A stretch of DNA of 64,000 nucleotides from Vibrio tapetis subsp. quintayensis (GTDB lineage Bacteria; Pseudomonadota; Gammaproteobacteria; Enterobacterales; Vibrionaceae), in assembly GCF_030409945.1 (NCBI RefSeq), contig NZ_JAUFQV010000023.1:1-64000 (forward strand). The letters are read 5' to 3'. The translations under genes were made by a program, and so were the position numbers. The notes beneath the pieces were generated by a model, which saw only the letters and a list, made by a program, of their open reading frames with translations, did no database searches and was not told where the DNA came from. This document shows positions 16,160 to 25,400 of this stretch, piece after piece. Every line of letters starts with the position of its first letter. The stretch's first letter is position 1.

Positions 16160-16627
16160 TTAGTAAACCGTATCCACCTTGATGTTACGATCGATTAACC
16201 AAAACGTTTTGCCATCGCTACCAAAGTTAACTGCAACGTCTACGGGTTGGCTGTCATCAACGTTGGCTTCCACCATCAAAGCAACTTCCCATTGAGTATC
16301 TGAGTGAGTTCGCAGCTCAAACTCATCTTCCGATACTACCCACACTTGATCACCCTGACGAAATGTTACACTGGTTACTTCTAAGTTGGCTGGCAAGCCC
16401 TGCTTAGATTCGATGTATAACGCCGCATTAACCATGTGATCGCTTTTTGCCTTTGTAGAAGGCATAGCATTAATCCAAAGGTTACTCGATAGCGCTACCT
16501 TTGCTTGCGCAATCATCACGGTATTGTTTTCTCCCCACGGCGCTTGTTCGGCAGCAGGCGTCATTGCTGCACACCCTGTGAGTAACGTAAAGCCTAGTAT
16601 TGCTGCTGTTGCCATCTTTGTTTTCAT
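16160..16627 (-). CDS. Putative lipoprotein downstream of arcB
   Basis: The start chosen gives MKTKMATAAILGFTLLTGC (155 aa), with a lipoprotein signal and lipobox LTGC at Cys19. A longer frame extends into arcB and is not credible. The mature ~137 residues look like a small beta-rich periplasmic domain (LEVTSVTFRQGDQVWVVSED, WEVALMVEANVDDSQPVDVA) with no recognised family. The ATG comes one base after the arcB stop codon, so it is co-translated with arcB. A role in envelope or redox sensing next to ArcB is only suggested by position. Confidence 0.75.
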   Translation of the reverse strand: MKTKMATAAILGFTLLTGCAAMTPAAEQAPWGENNTVMIAQAKVALSSNLWINAMPSTKAKSDHMVNAALYIESKQGLPANLEVTSVTFRQGDQVWVVSEDEFELRTHSDTQWEVALMVEANVDDSQPVDVAVNFGSDGKTFWLIDRNIKVDTVY

Positions 16628-16628
16628 T

Positions 16629-18989
16629 TTATTTACCTTCGCTGCTTTTAAGCCAATCTTTAAGGATTCCAATATCGTGTTGGTAACCGTTTCTGATTTC
16701 ATCAACCCAATCTTGAATATTCTCCCACCACGCGGCATGCTCAGGAGATTGAGCTTTCTGCGCGACTTTTTGTATGTGCTTAAGTCCAATTGAGCCCGCG
16801 GCTCCCTTAATCTTATGCGCCTCAGACACAATACCATCTTGATCTTTAGCGATCATATTTGAATCCAGAATCTCGATATAACTCGGCATCATGTCTTCGA
16901 ACATTTTGATGCTTTGCAACACCGGGCCAGCCCCCACTATTTCGACATACGATTCTAACATTGGCAAGTCGAGCACTTTGTTGAACACTTTCGACGATGG
17001 CTCTGTAGGCCCTTTGTTTTCCATCGATTTCACTGGAACTTGAACGCTGCTGTCTTGAGCCGCGCAATGCGCTAGTGCCCGTTTCACTCCCTTAACGGAT
17101 AAGGGCTTGCTTATAACATCATCCATGCCTTTACGTAGATACTCATCCTTATCTTTCAACGTATTGGCCGTGAGAGCGACTAATGGCGGTAATTCACTGT
17201 GCGTCTTTCTAAAAAACTCTGCAACGTCAAAGCCCGTCATGTCTGGCAGTTGAATATCAAGCAAAGCTAAGTCGTACAAATGTGGCTCAAAGTTATCTAT
17301 CGCTTCCTGCCCAGTCATCGCTACATCGACGGTATGGCCCAAGCTTTCAAGTAATGAGCGGGCAACCGTGACATTTAACTCGATGTCTTCCAACATGAAG
17401 ATACGCAGCGATCCTTGTACTTCTAAGTACTTACTCGTTTTGTCTACTTCACCTTGCACAACGGGCACACAAATAGTCACACTAAAGGTGCTACCAAATC
17501 CTTCTTCGCTAGACACGACAATATCACCATTCATCATATTAATGAGCTGCCTAGATACGGCTAAACCGATACCCGTACCCACGGCATGTAGATTGTCTTT
17601 GCCCGACTTTACTTGGTAATACATAGCAAATATTTTATCTAACTCGCCATCTGGAATGCCGATGCCTGTGTCTTCTATCTCTAGCGTCACTTCAACCATG
17701 TCACCTTGAGTTTCAGTACTCACACTCATGACAACGCCGCCCTCTTTAGTAAACTTCATAGCGTTACTAATTAAGTTCCAAAGCACTTGCCTTAAGCGAG
17801 TGGCATCGACCTCAATGCCGCTCGGTAATGGTGTCAAACGCTCCAAATCAAAGCGCAGGCCTTTTTGTTCTGCCATCAGGCTGGATAAGCTTTCTATTTC
17901 CGTAATGAAGTCGTTAAAGTCAAGCGCTTTAGGGAACAGCTCCAGTTTGCGTCGATCAAACTTATCCATATCAATAATATCGTTGAAAATATTACCTAAA
18001 CTAACGGCGCTCACATTAATCGTTTGTAGGTACTGACGCTGCTCTTCTGTCAGTTTTGTATCCAACAGCATACGACTCAGGCCAACAATGCCGTTAAGAG
18101 GCGTACGTAATTCATGACTAATAGTAGAAATAAAGGTGGTTTTATCTTGGCTGGCTTTTTCCAGCGCATCTTGATATTTCTTACGTTCAGTAATATCTCG
18201 GCCGAATCCAACCAAGCCAAGGTGCTTCCCTTCCTTGCTATAAAACGGCACTTTTCTTAGCTCAAAGTATGCTTTCTTACCATCGGGATATTCAAGCCAC
18301 TGTTCATAAGTGAGTGAGTGATTACCATCAAATACCTGCTTATCGGTTTCGACAATTTGTCTTGCGACCTCTTTGCTGTATACATCCCACGGGGTTAGCC
18401 CGACTAACTCATGCTCACCTTTACCAGTCAGGTTTTCCATCGCTCGGTTACAGCCAGAAAATTCACCTTGTTCGTTACGGTAATAAATAAGGTCAGGAGA
18501 AGCATCGATAAATGAACGCAATAATGCGGTACGCTCCGCAAGCTCCACTTGCGCTCTTTCCCGTTGATACACTTCGTTTTCGAGATCAGCAAGAACTTCA
18601 CCTCGAGCCTCTTCTGCTCGCTGCCTCTCTTCGATTTCTGAATTCAAGCGAGCGATATTTTGTTGCAGTTGATAATTAAGCTCTTGGTCGCGAGAACGCA
18701 TGTCTTTGAGCTTGGAAACCAATTTAGACAATCGCTGACGAGATTCTTCTAACTGATCAACCACAACAGATAGAAAGTAAACCGCCCAAGGGGTAATGAT
18801 CAAACCAAAGAACACGGATCGAACAATGTCGATATCATCAACGCTGCCTTGAAGCGCCAGCGTAATGCCCACCTGAACAAAGACCGCTAGCGCGACCAGT
18901 GCCAGCGCCAATAAAATAGAGAAACGCACAATGCCCAGCTTTACGAGTAAGTCGACATAATACTGGGCTAGGTTTTTTATTGGCTTCAT
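16629..18989 (-). CDS. arcB: Aerobic respiration control sensor kinase ArcB
   Basis: This hybrid histidine kinase senses the redox state of the quinone pool and phosphorylates ArcA. It is 786 aa. Two membrane helices lie at ~21-46 and ~58-77, a coiled coil at ~78-155, and PAS at ~155-270. The kinase carries His292 (TISHELRTPLNG) and N/G boxes (NLISNAMKFT, GTGIGLAVS). The receiver has Asp578 (LLDIQLPD) and the HPt has His725 (EAHKIKGAAGSIG). Cys180 of the redox switch is present (FSGCNRAM), but the position equivalent to E. coli Cys241 is Tyr. AACAGGAACGTTGA precedes the ATG. Confidence 0.96.
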   Translation of the reverse strand: MKPIKNLAQYYVDLLVKLGIVRFSILLALALVALAVFVQVGITLALQGSVDDIDIVRSVFFGLIITPWAVYFLSVVVDQLEESRQRLSKLVSKLKDMRSRDQELNYQLQQNIARLNSEIEERQRAEEARGEVLADLENEVYQRERAQVELAERTALLRSFIDASPDLIYYRNEQGEFSGCNRAMENLTGKGEHELVGLTPWDVYSKEVARQIVETDKQVFDGNHSLTYEQWLEYPDGKKAYFELRKVPFYSKEGKHLGLVGFGRDITERKKYQDALEKASQDKTTFISTISHELRTPLNGIVGLSRMLLDTKLTEEQRQYLQTINVSAVSLGNIFNDIIDMDKFDRRKLELFPKALDFNDFITEIESLSSLMAEQKGLRFDLERLTPLPSGIEVDATRLRQVLWNLISNAMKFTKEGGVVMSVSTETQGDMVEVTLEIEDTGIGIPDGELDKIFAMYYQVKSGKDNLHAVGTGIGLAVSRQLINMMNGDIVVSSEEGFGSTFSVTICVPVVQGEVDKTSKYLEVQGSLRIFMLEDIELNVTVARSLLESLGHTVDVAMTGQEAIDNFEPHLYDLALLDIQLPDMTGFDVAEFFRKTHSELPPLVALTANTLKDKDEYLRKGMDDVISKPLSVKGVKRALAHCAAQDSSVQVPVKSMENKGPTEPSSKVFNKVLDLPMLESYVEIVGAGPVLQSIKMFEDMMPSYIEILDSNMIAKDQDGIVSEAHKIKGAAGSIGLKHIQKVAQKAQSPEHAAWWENIQDWVDEIRNGYQHDIGILKDWLKSSEGK

Positions 18990-19126
18990 TCAACGTTCCT
19001 GTTTCGAAAATGAGGGTCAATTGTAACTAGGTTATGACCTTTCGTCCCGTAAAAGGCTCACAACTAACCAAATGAAATAATGATGATTTTATTCTGACCT
19101 GCTGATTTGCCTGTCCATAGCGACGG

Positions 19127-20857
19127 TTAGTAGAACTGAGATTGATTTCGACCTCTTTGTTTGGCGCGATAAAGGGCTTTATCGGCCATAGCAACTAACG
19201 AGCTGGCGGTTTCCTCATTGTTAGGGACATAAGAAACAATCCCAATACTTAACGTTACCCAATCGGATACTAACGACTGCTCATGGTCGATTTTCAATTC
19301 TTGAATGGCTTCATGAATACGCAGCGAGACATTTTCCGCCCCGTCTACATCGGTATCAGGCAGCAAAAAGGCGAACTCTTCACCACCGTATCTCGCAACG
19401 AAATCCGATTGTCTCGATAATACTTGGGCAAACACCTGCGCCACTTGAATAAGGGCATCGTCCCCTTTTTGATGTCCGTAACTGTCGTTATAGTCTTTAA
19501 AATAGTCAATATCACATAACATGATAGTTAGTGGCTTCTGCTGTCTAACGTGCAAGCGCCACAATATGTCCAACTGCTCATCAAATCGACGACGGTTTGC
19601 TACCTTGGTTAAACCATCAATAAAACTCAGCTTCTCAAGCTCTAAGTTAGCACTCGCTAGCTTTTGTTCGGCAAGGTAACGCTCGCTCACATCACGAGTG
19701 ATCACTAACACGCCATTGGTTCCAGATGCAGGGTCTTGATAAGGCGACTTAACCACATCATACCAACTGGCATCACCACTTGTGCGCTCCACTTTGCTGA
19801 TATACCTCAGTGTTTGGCCTTGGTTCATCACTTGCTGATCGCTATTTTCATAATTGAGATAGTTATCTTGAGGCACGACCTGATCCAACTTTTTACCCAG
19901 CAACTCTGCAGGGTCGGTAATGCCGAGCGCTTCAACAAACGGCTGATTACACGCTTCGTAAATCATATTTTCGTTAAACATACCGATCGGATCTGGGCTA
20001 GCCGATAATATGGATTGTAAAATAGTGTCCCGCTGAGCCAGCGCTACTTCGGTATCTTTATGACGCTCCATCTCATCTCTGAGTGCTTGTTGGGTTTGCT
20101 TCCAATCCGTCACATCATGGCTGATACCCAAGGTGCCCATGGGGTTGCCTTTATCGTCCATTAACACACTGATGTGAGTTTCTAATAAACAACTTTTTCC
20201 GTCAGGCGTCGTGGTCCACTTTCGCTGACTAAAGCGCCCATTTTTGTGGTTTAGGGATAAGTGCTCAGCTTCTTCTAAACGGTCATGCCAAAAACGATCG
20301 TGGGCTTTATTGGTTCCCAGCAATTGATTGTTTTTGTCTTTGAAGAACACCAATTCAGACATCGAATCCAATACTCGAGTGGTCACTTCATGCTGAAGCA
20401 TAGGCGCCTCATCGGTAGAGCTTCGCTCCAACTCTGCATAGAGATACCACACCAAGTTGCCACGGTACTTTTCTAATCGACCGGATAGACATAGTTTCCG
20501 AGACAGATGCTCTGAAACAGGAAACGACTGAACATGCTGGCTGAACTTGGCATTAGACCGAAAGGGACGGAAGATCTTGAGCAAGAAATCCGGGCTGATC
20601 ATGCTTGGGAAGCGAAACTGCTCTCCGACTATTCGAATAGAAAACAGCTGTAATGCATGACGGTTAGCCTTAAGCAACTGACCGTTTTTAGCATCAACAA
20701 TCAGTACAGCAATGGGTACGTCAGATAAAAAACGTTCAGCTTGGCGCTGCGAGCGGTGTCGATAATAAAACACCATGATGACACTAAGTGTCACTACCGC
20801 GTATTCGAAGCCAAATTCACGCGTGGTTTCCCATAACCAGTGGTATATCGTTTCCAT
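19127..20857 (-). CDS. Membrane-anchored PAS-GGDEF diguanylate cyclase
   Basis: The start chosen gives METIYHWLWETTREF (576 aa). A TTG at 20950 would add 31 residues with no better ribosome binding site. There is one membrane helix at ~17-33 (YAVVTLSVIMVFYYRHR). Three PAS-like modules follow at ~45-130, ~160-260 (LVFFKDKNNQLLGTNKAHD, then GTLGISHDVTDWKQTQQ) and ~280-405 (PDPIGMFNENMIYEACNQPF, LVITRDVSERY). The GGDEF domain covers ~415-576. It has intact GGEEF at ~491-495 and the inhibitory I-site RQSD five residues earlier, so it should make c-di-GMP and be product-inhibited. The signal is unknown. Its position beside arcB suggests a redox or energy cue, but that is inference. Confidence 0.9.
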   Translation of the reverse strand: METIYHWLWETTREFGFEYAVVTLSVIMVFYYRHRSQRQAERFLSDVPIAVLIVDAKNGQLLKANRHALQLFSIRIVGEQFRFPSMISPDFLLKIFRPFRSNAKFSQHVQSFPVSEHLSRKLCLSGRLEKYRGNLVWYLYAELERSSTDEAPMLQHEVTTRVLDSMSELVFFKDKNNQLLGTNKAHDRFWHDRLEEAEHLSLNHKNGRFSQRKWTTTPDGKSCLLETHISVLMDDKGNPMGTLGISHDVTDWKQTQQALRDEMERHKDTEVALAQRDTILQSILSASPDPIGMFNENMIYEACNQPFVEALGITDPAELLGKKLDQVVPQDNYLNYENSDQQVMNQGQTLRYISKVERTSGDASWYDVVKSPYQDPASGTNGVLVITRDVSERYLAEQKLASANLELEKLSFIDGLTKVANRRRFDEQLDILWRLHVRQQKPLTIMLCDIDYFKDYNDSYGHQKGDDALIQVAQVFAQVLSRQSDFVARYGGEEFAFLLPDTDVDGAENVSLRIHEAIQELKIDHEQSLVSDWVTLSIGIVSYVPNNEETASSLVAMADKALYRAKQRGRNQSQFY

Positions 20858-20966
20858 CCAAGATTCGCTTTTTAAACAGACTTTTACAGTGTACACAAAA
20901 GCCTGCTCTCTCGCCTCACTTCTAAGCAGTGTTCCTGATGTTTCCCCCAAGAACCATTGAGGTTAT

Positions 20967-21911
20967 TTATTTCAAAATTGGTAACGTATAATGAAAAGAA
21001 TCATTCAAAGCGCTACCTTGGGCACCCAGTTCATCCAACTGGCTACCAATACTGGTCATCGCTAACCAACGTTGCTCCCCCCACAAAGGCGCTAGTAAGG
21101 TTGGCCTACGTGCGGTCGCCGTGACTCTATGGAACACAATGCTTGGTGGCGTATGACGAATTAAATCAGTGGCTATGTTGATATAATCATCAAGCACGAG
21201 TTCTTCTATCTTTCCAGCTCGCCACGCTTTGGCCATCGTGCTTCCTTCTACAATATGCAGAGGGTGTAGTTTTATGCCGTCAGTGCCCACTTCGATGACT
21301 TTGTTTAACGTTTCGTGGTAATCCTGTTCGGTCTCTTTTGGCAAGCCAATAATCAAGTGCGTGCAAACTTTAATACCAAGTGCTCGGGCCTTCTTGGTAA
21401 TCTCGGCGTAGCACTCAAAATCATGGCCGCGGTTAATGCGCTTTAAAGTATCGTTATTGGCGGTTTGCAAACCAAGTTCTAACCAGATCTCATAGCCTTG
21501 TTGGCGATACTCCGATAATAAATCTAATACGGCTTGCGGCACACAGTCAGGCCGAGTACCCACACACAATCCCACGATATCTGCTTGCGTCAGGGCTTCC
21601 TCATACATGTTTTTTAACACTTGCACTTCGGCGTAGGTATTTGTGTAGGCTTGAAAGTAAGCCAAGTATTTTTTGGCTCGCTTCACTTCCCCTGCACGAT
21701 CAGTCAATTGTTCACGAATACTTTTAATTTGTGTTTGCTCATCAGAAAAGGACGCCACATTGCAAAAGGTACACCCCCCCCTGCCAATCGTACCGTCTCG
21801 ATTAGGACAACTAAAACCGCCATGTAAGGTAAGTTTATGCACCTTCTCTTTATATCGACGCTGTAAATCCTGACCAATCGTATTTACTAATTCGTGTAGC
21901 TGCTTTGCCAT
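20967..21911 (-). CDS. yhcC: Radical SAM protein, YhcC/TIGR01212 family
   Basis: The protein is 314 aa and colinear with E. coli YhcC (HKLTLHGGFSCPNRDGTIG). The three cluster cysteines are Cys35, Cys47 and Cys50 (unusual CX11CX2C spacing of this family), with GGFS before them and GLCVGTRPDCVP later. It is a predicted iron-sulfur SAM enzyme. The reaction is not firmly known, and the family is often linked to tRNA or nucleotide modification. In E. coli it also lies between arcB and gltBD, so this is conserved synteny. It is divergent from gltB. Confidence 0.93.
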   Translation of the reverse strand: MAKQLHELVNTIGQDLQRRYKEKVHKLTLHGGFSCPNRDGTIGRGGCTFCNVASFSDEQTQIKSIREQLTDRAGEVKRAKKYLAYFQAYTNTYAEVQVLKNMYEEALTQADIVGLCVGTRPDCVPQAVLDLLSEYRQQGYEIWLELGLQTANNDTLKRINRGHDFECYAEITKKARALGIKVCTHLIIGLPKETEQDYHETLNKVIEVGTDGIKLHPLHIVEGSTMAKAWRAGKIEELVLDDYINIATDLIRHTPPSIVFHRVTATARRPTLLAPLWGEQRWLAMTSIGSQLDELGAQGSALNDSFHYTLPILK

Positions 21912-22435
21912 TTAAAAGTACTCTGGGCGCAAACGCCATCTTGTGAAACAAAATTACATATCTGCAAGAAATAGGGCCGAATTCTAGTGGCACGTATTTT
22001 TTTTAACCCCGACAGAAATCAATAAAGATGCATAAAATCCTATAAATAGTGGCCTTGTTATCGATTTGTTAAACTATATATGCAAAAACTGGTCGAAAAA
22101 ATGCTCAATTCAAGGTAAGTTTAAATGGAATTTAACTAGGCAAAATTGTAGGATAGTTACACGCGTCACCTTTTATCAGGCATTTTTGTGTCTGATGAAA
22201 CAGAGTTAAATAGGCAGATACCACTCCCCACCAACATCAAAACCTATCATATTGGTTTATTTGAGTGCGTATCTCCAAGGAATAGTCTTCTTCGCTCATA
22301 ATTTCCCGCGAAGGACAGAAAGGATTCTGACTGTTTTTAACAAAAAAACGGTTTCGATTTCATAATTAAAAAAGGACAGGGTCGGCTGTTGCCCTTAGCA
22401 ACCCGCGCCCGAATATAACTGGAAGGATGTTATCT
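21912..22435 (+). promoter_or_regulatory. Structured leader and promoter region of gltB1
   Basis: This 524-bp region lies between divergent yhcC and gltB. Near 22052 TTGTTA and downstream TATATA give a possible promoter. The last 160 bp hold two hairpins: CTTCGC/GCGAAG (22290-22313), and GTTGC/GCAAC (22388-22402) nested in GGG...CCC (22379-22410), just before the ribosome binding site. They could form a translational control element; no known riboswitch class is recognised. Confidence 0.45.
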
Positions 22436-25400
22436 ATGGTAGATAAGCAGAATTCACAAGGTCTATATACTCCAGAATTGGAGCATGACGCTTGTGGTAT
22501 CGGTTTTGTTGCTCATCTTAAGAACCGCAAATCTCACGCTGTTGTTACTCAAGCACTCGACATGCTTGCTCGTATGGAACACCGTGGTGGTCAAGGCTGT
22601 GATCCATGCAGCGGCGATGGTGCAGGTATCTTATTGCAAAAACCTCATGAATTTCTCTTAGAAGAAACCGTCAAACAAGGCATTACTCTGCCTTCGTTTG
22701 AAAAGTATGGTGTGGGTGTGGTGTTGTTCCCGAAGGACGAACACAAACGCGCTCAATGTAGAGACATTCTAGAGCGCAATGCAAAACGCCTTGAGCTTGA
22801 AGTCATCGGCTACCGTGTACTGCCTGTTGATAATTCAATGATCGGTGCAGACCCACTGAGCACTGAGCCACAATTTGAGCATGTATTTATCTCTGGTGGC
22901 CCTGGTATTAAACCAGAAGAGCTAGAACGTAAACTGTATGTTCTGCGTAACTATACCGTTCGTGTCTGCCTAGAAAGCATTTCAAATATCGGTGACGACT
23001 TCTACATTAACTCAATGTCATACAAGACGTTGGTTTATAAAGGTCAGTTAACGACCGAGCAAGTACCTCAGTACTTCCTAGATTTACAAAACCCTACCAT
23101 GGTTACTGCACTAGCCTTGGTTCACTCTCGCTTTTCTACCAATACGTTCCCACGTTGGCGCCTCGCCCAACCGTTCCGTTATATTGCCCATAATGGCGAA
23201 ATCAATACGGTTCGCGGTAACTTAAACTGGATGAAAGCACGTGAAGCGATCATTGAATCCGATCTTTTCACTAAAGCAGAAATCGACATGCTGCTGCCTA
23301 TCTGTCAAGAAGGTAGCTCAGATTCATCTAACTTTGATATGGCGCTTGAGCTATTAGTTCTTTCTGGACGTAGCTTGCCTCATGCATTGATGATGATGAT
23401 CCCTGAAGCATGGCAAGAAAACAAAAACATGGATCCAACACGTCGAGCGTTCTATCAATACCACGCTAACGTAATGGAACCATGGGATGGCCCTGCATCA
23501 GTTTGTTTCACCGATGGTGTTCAAGTAGGTGCAACGCTAGACCGTAACGGCCTGCGTCCATCTCGTTACACAGTGACTAAAGATGACTTCCTAGTCATGG
23601 CATCTGAATCTGGTGTTGTAGAAATTGAACCAGAGAACGTTGAGTTCCGTGGTCGTCTACAACCGGGTCGTATTTTTGTTGCTGACCTTGAACAAGGCCG
23701 CATCATTTCAGATGAAGAAGTGAAAGACGACATCGCTAAAGCACAGCCTTATGAGCAATGGGTTAAAGACAACCTATTGAGCTTGAAAGAGCTGCCAGAA
23801 GCCGATAACTCTCACTCTCAGCCTTCACCTGAACGTCTACTGCATCATCAGCAAGCTTTTGGTGTGAGTTCTGAAGAAGTCAACGAGATCATTGTTCCTC
23901 TGGCAAAAACTGGCTACGAGCCACTTTCAGCCATGGGTGCCGATTGGCCGTTAGCGATTTTGTCGCACCAATCTCAGCACCTTTCAAACTACTTTAAGCA
24001 GCTGTTTGCTCAAGTAACCAACCCACCGATCGATCCGATCCGTGAGCGCATGGTTATGTCGTTAAATACGTACTTAGGTAAAGACCAAAACCTACTTGCA
24101 GAAACGCCTGAACACTGTCAAAAAGTTGAGCTTGAGTCGCCAGTATTATCAAACGCGGAATTAGAAAAACTGCGCGCGATTGATAACGAGCACTTACAAG
24201 CTAAAACGCTGGATATCGTATTCCGCGCAAGCGAAGAAAAAGGCAAGCTAGAGCGCGCTCTTAAACGTGTTTGTCAATACGCTGAAGATGCCGTAAACGA
24301 CGGTTACTCTATCATCCTACTGACTGACCGTGCCGTTAACTCAAACCACGCAGCGATTCCAGCAATGCTGGCCGTAGGCGCAGTTCACCATCACCTAATT
24401 CGTAAAGGATTACGTGCGAAGTGTGACATCGTGATTGAGACTGGCGATGCTCGTGAGACGCACCATTTCGCCACATTAGTTGGTTACGGTGCTAACGCTG
24501 TTAACCCATACTTAGTGACTGAAACCATCATTGATCTTCAGCGTACTAAGAAGCTAGACCCATCACTATCAGCAGAAGCACTATTCGATAACTACCGTAA
24601 AGGTGTTAACGGCGGTCTACTGAAAATCTTCTCGAAGATGGGCATTTCCACGCTTCAGTCTTACCATGGTGCTCAAATTTTTGAAGCGCTTGGTATCAGC
24701 AAATCAGTGGTTGATAAGTACTTCACTGGTACGGTTACTCGTATCGAAGGCTTAACCATTGATGATATTGCAAAAGAAGTATTAGTTCGTCACCGCCTTG
24801 GTTACCCGACACGTGAAATCCCAGTCCAAGTATTGGATGTTGGTGGTGTTTACCAATGGAAACAACGTGGTGAAAAACACTTGTTTAACCCAGAGACCAT
24901 TTCTTTATTACAAGAGTCTACTCGCAATAAAGATTACTCTCAGTTTAAGCAATACGCACAAGCCGTCGATGCTCAAGGCGACAACGCAGCAACACTGCGT
25001 AGCCAGCTAGATTTCGTTAAAAATCCAGCAGGTTCTATTCCACTTGAAGAAGTAGAACCAATCGAAAGCATCTTGAAGCGCTTTGCTACCGGTGCCATGT
25101 CATTCGGTTCAATTTCTTATGAAGCGCACTCAACACTGGCTGTCGCGATGAACCGCATTGGCGCGAAATCGAACTCTGGTGAGGGTGGTGAAGATCCAGC
25201 ACGTTTTGAACCGAAAGAAAACGGCGATTGGGAACGCTCTGCTATCAAGCAGGTTGCTTCTGGTCGATTCGGCGTAACGTCTTACTACCTAACTAACTCT
25301 GATGAAATTCAGATTAAAATGGCTCAAGGCGCGAAACCGGGTGAAGGCGGACAACTTCCTGGCGATAAAGTAGATGACTGGATCGGTGCAACACGTCACT

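Noticed and set aside
21985..22003. Sigma-54 promoter (TGGCAC-N5-) upstream of gltB
   Set aside because: The -12 element lacks the essential GC (TTTT instead of TTGC).
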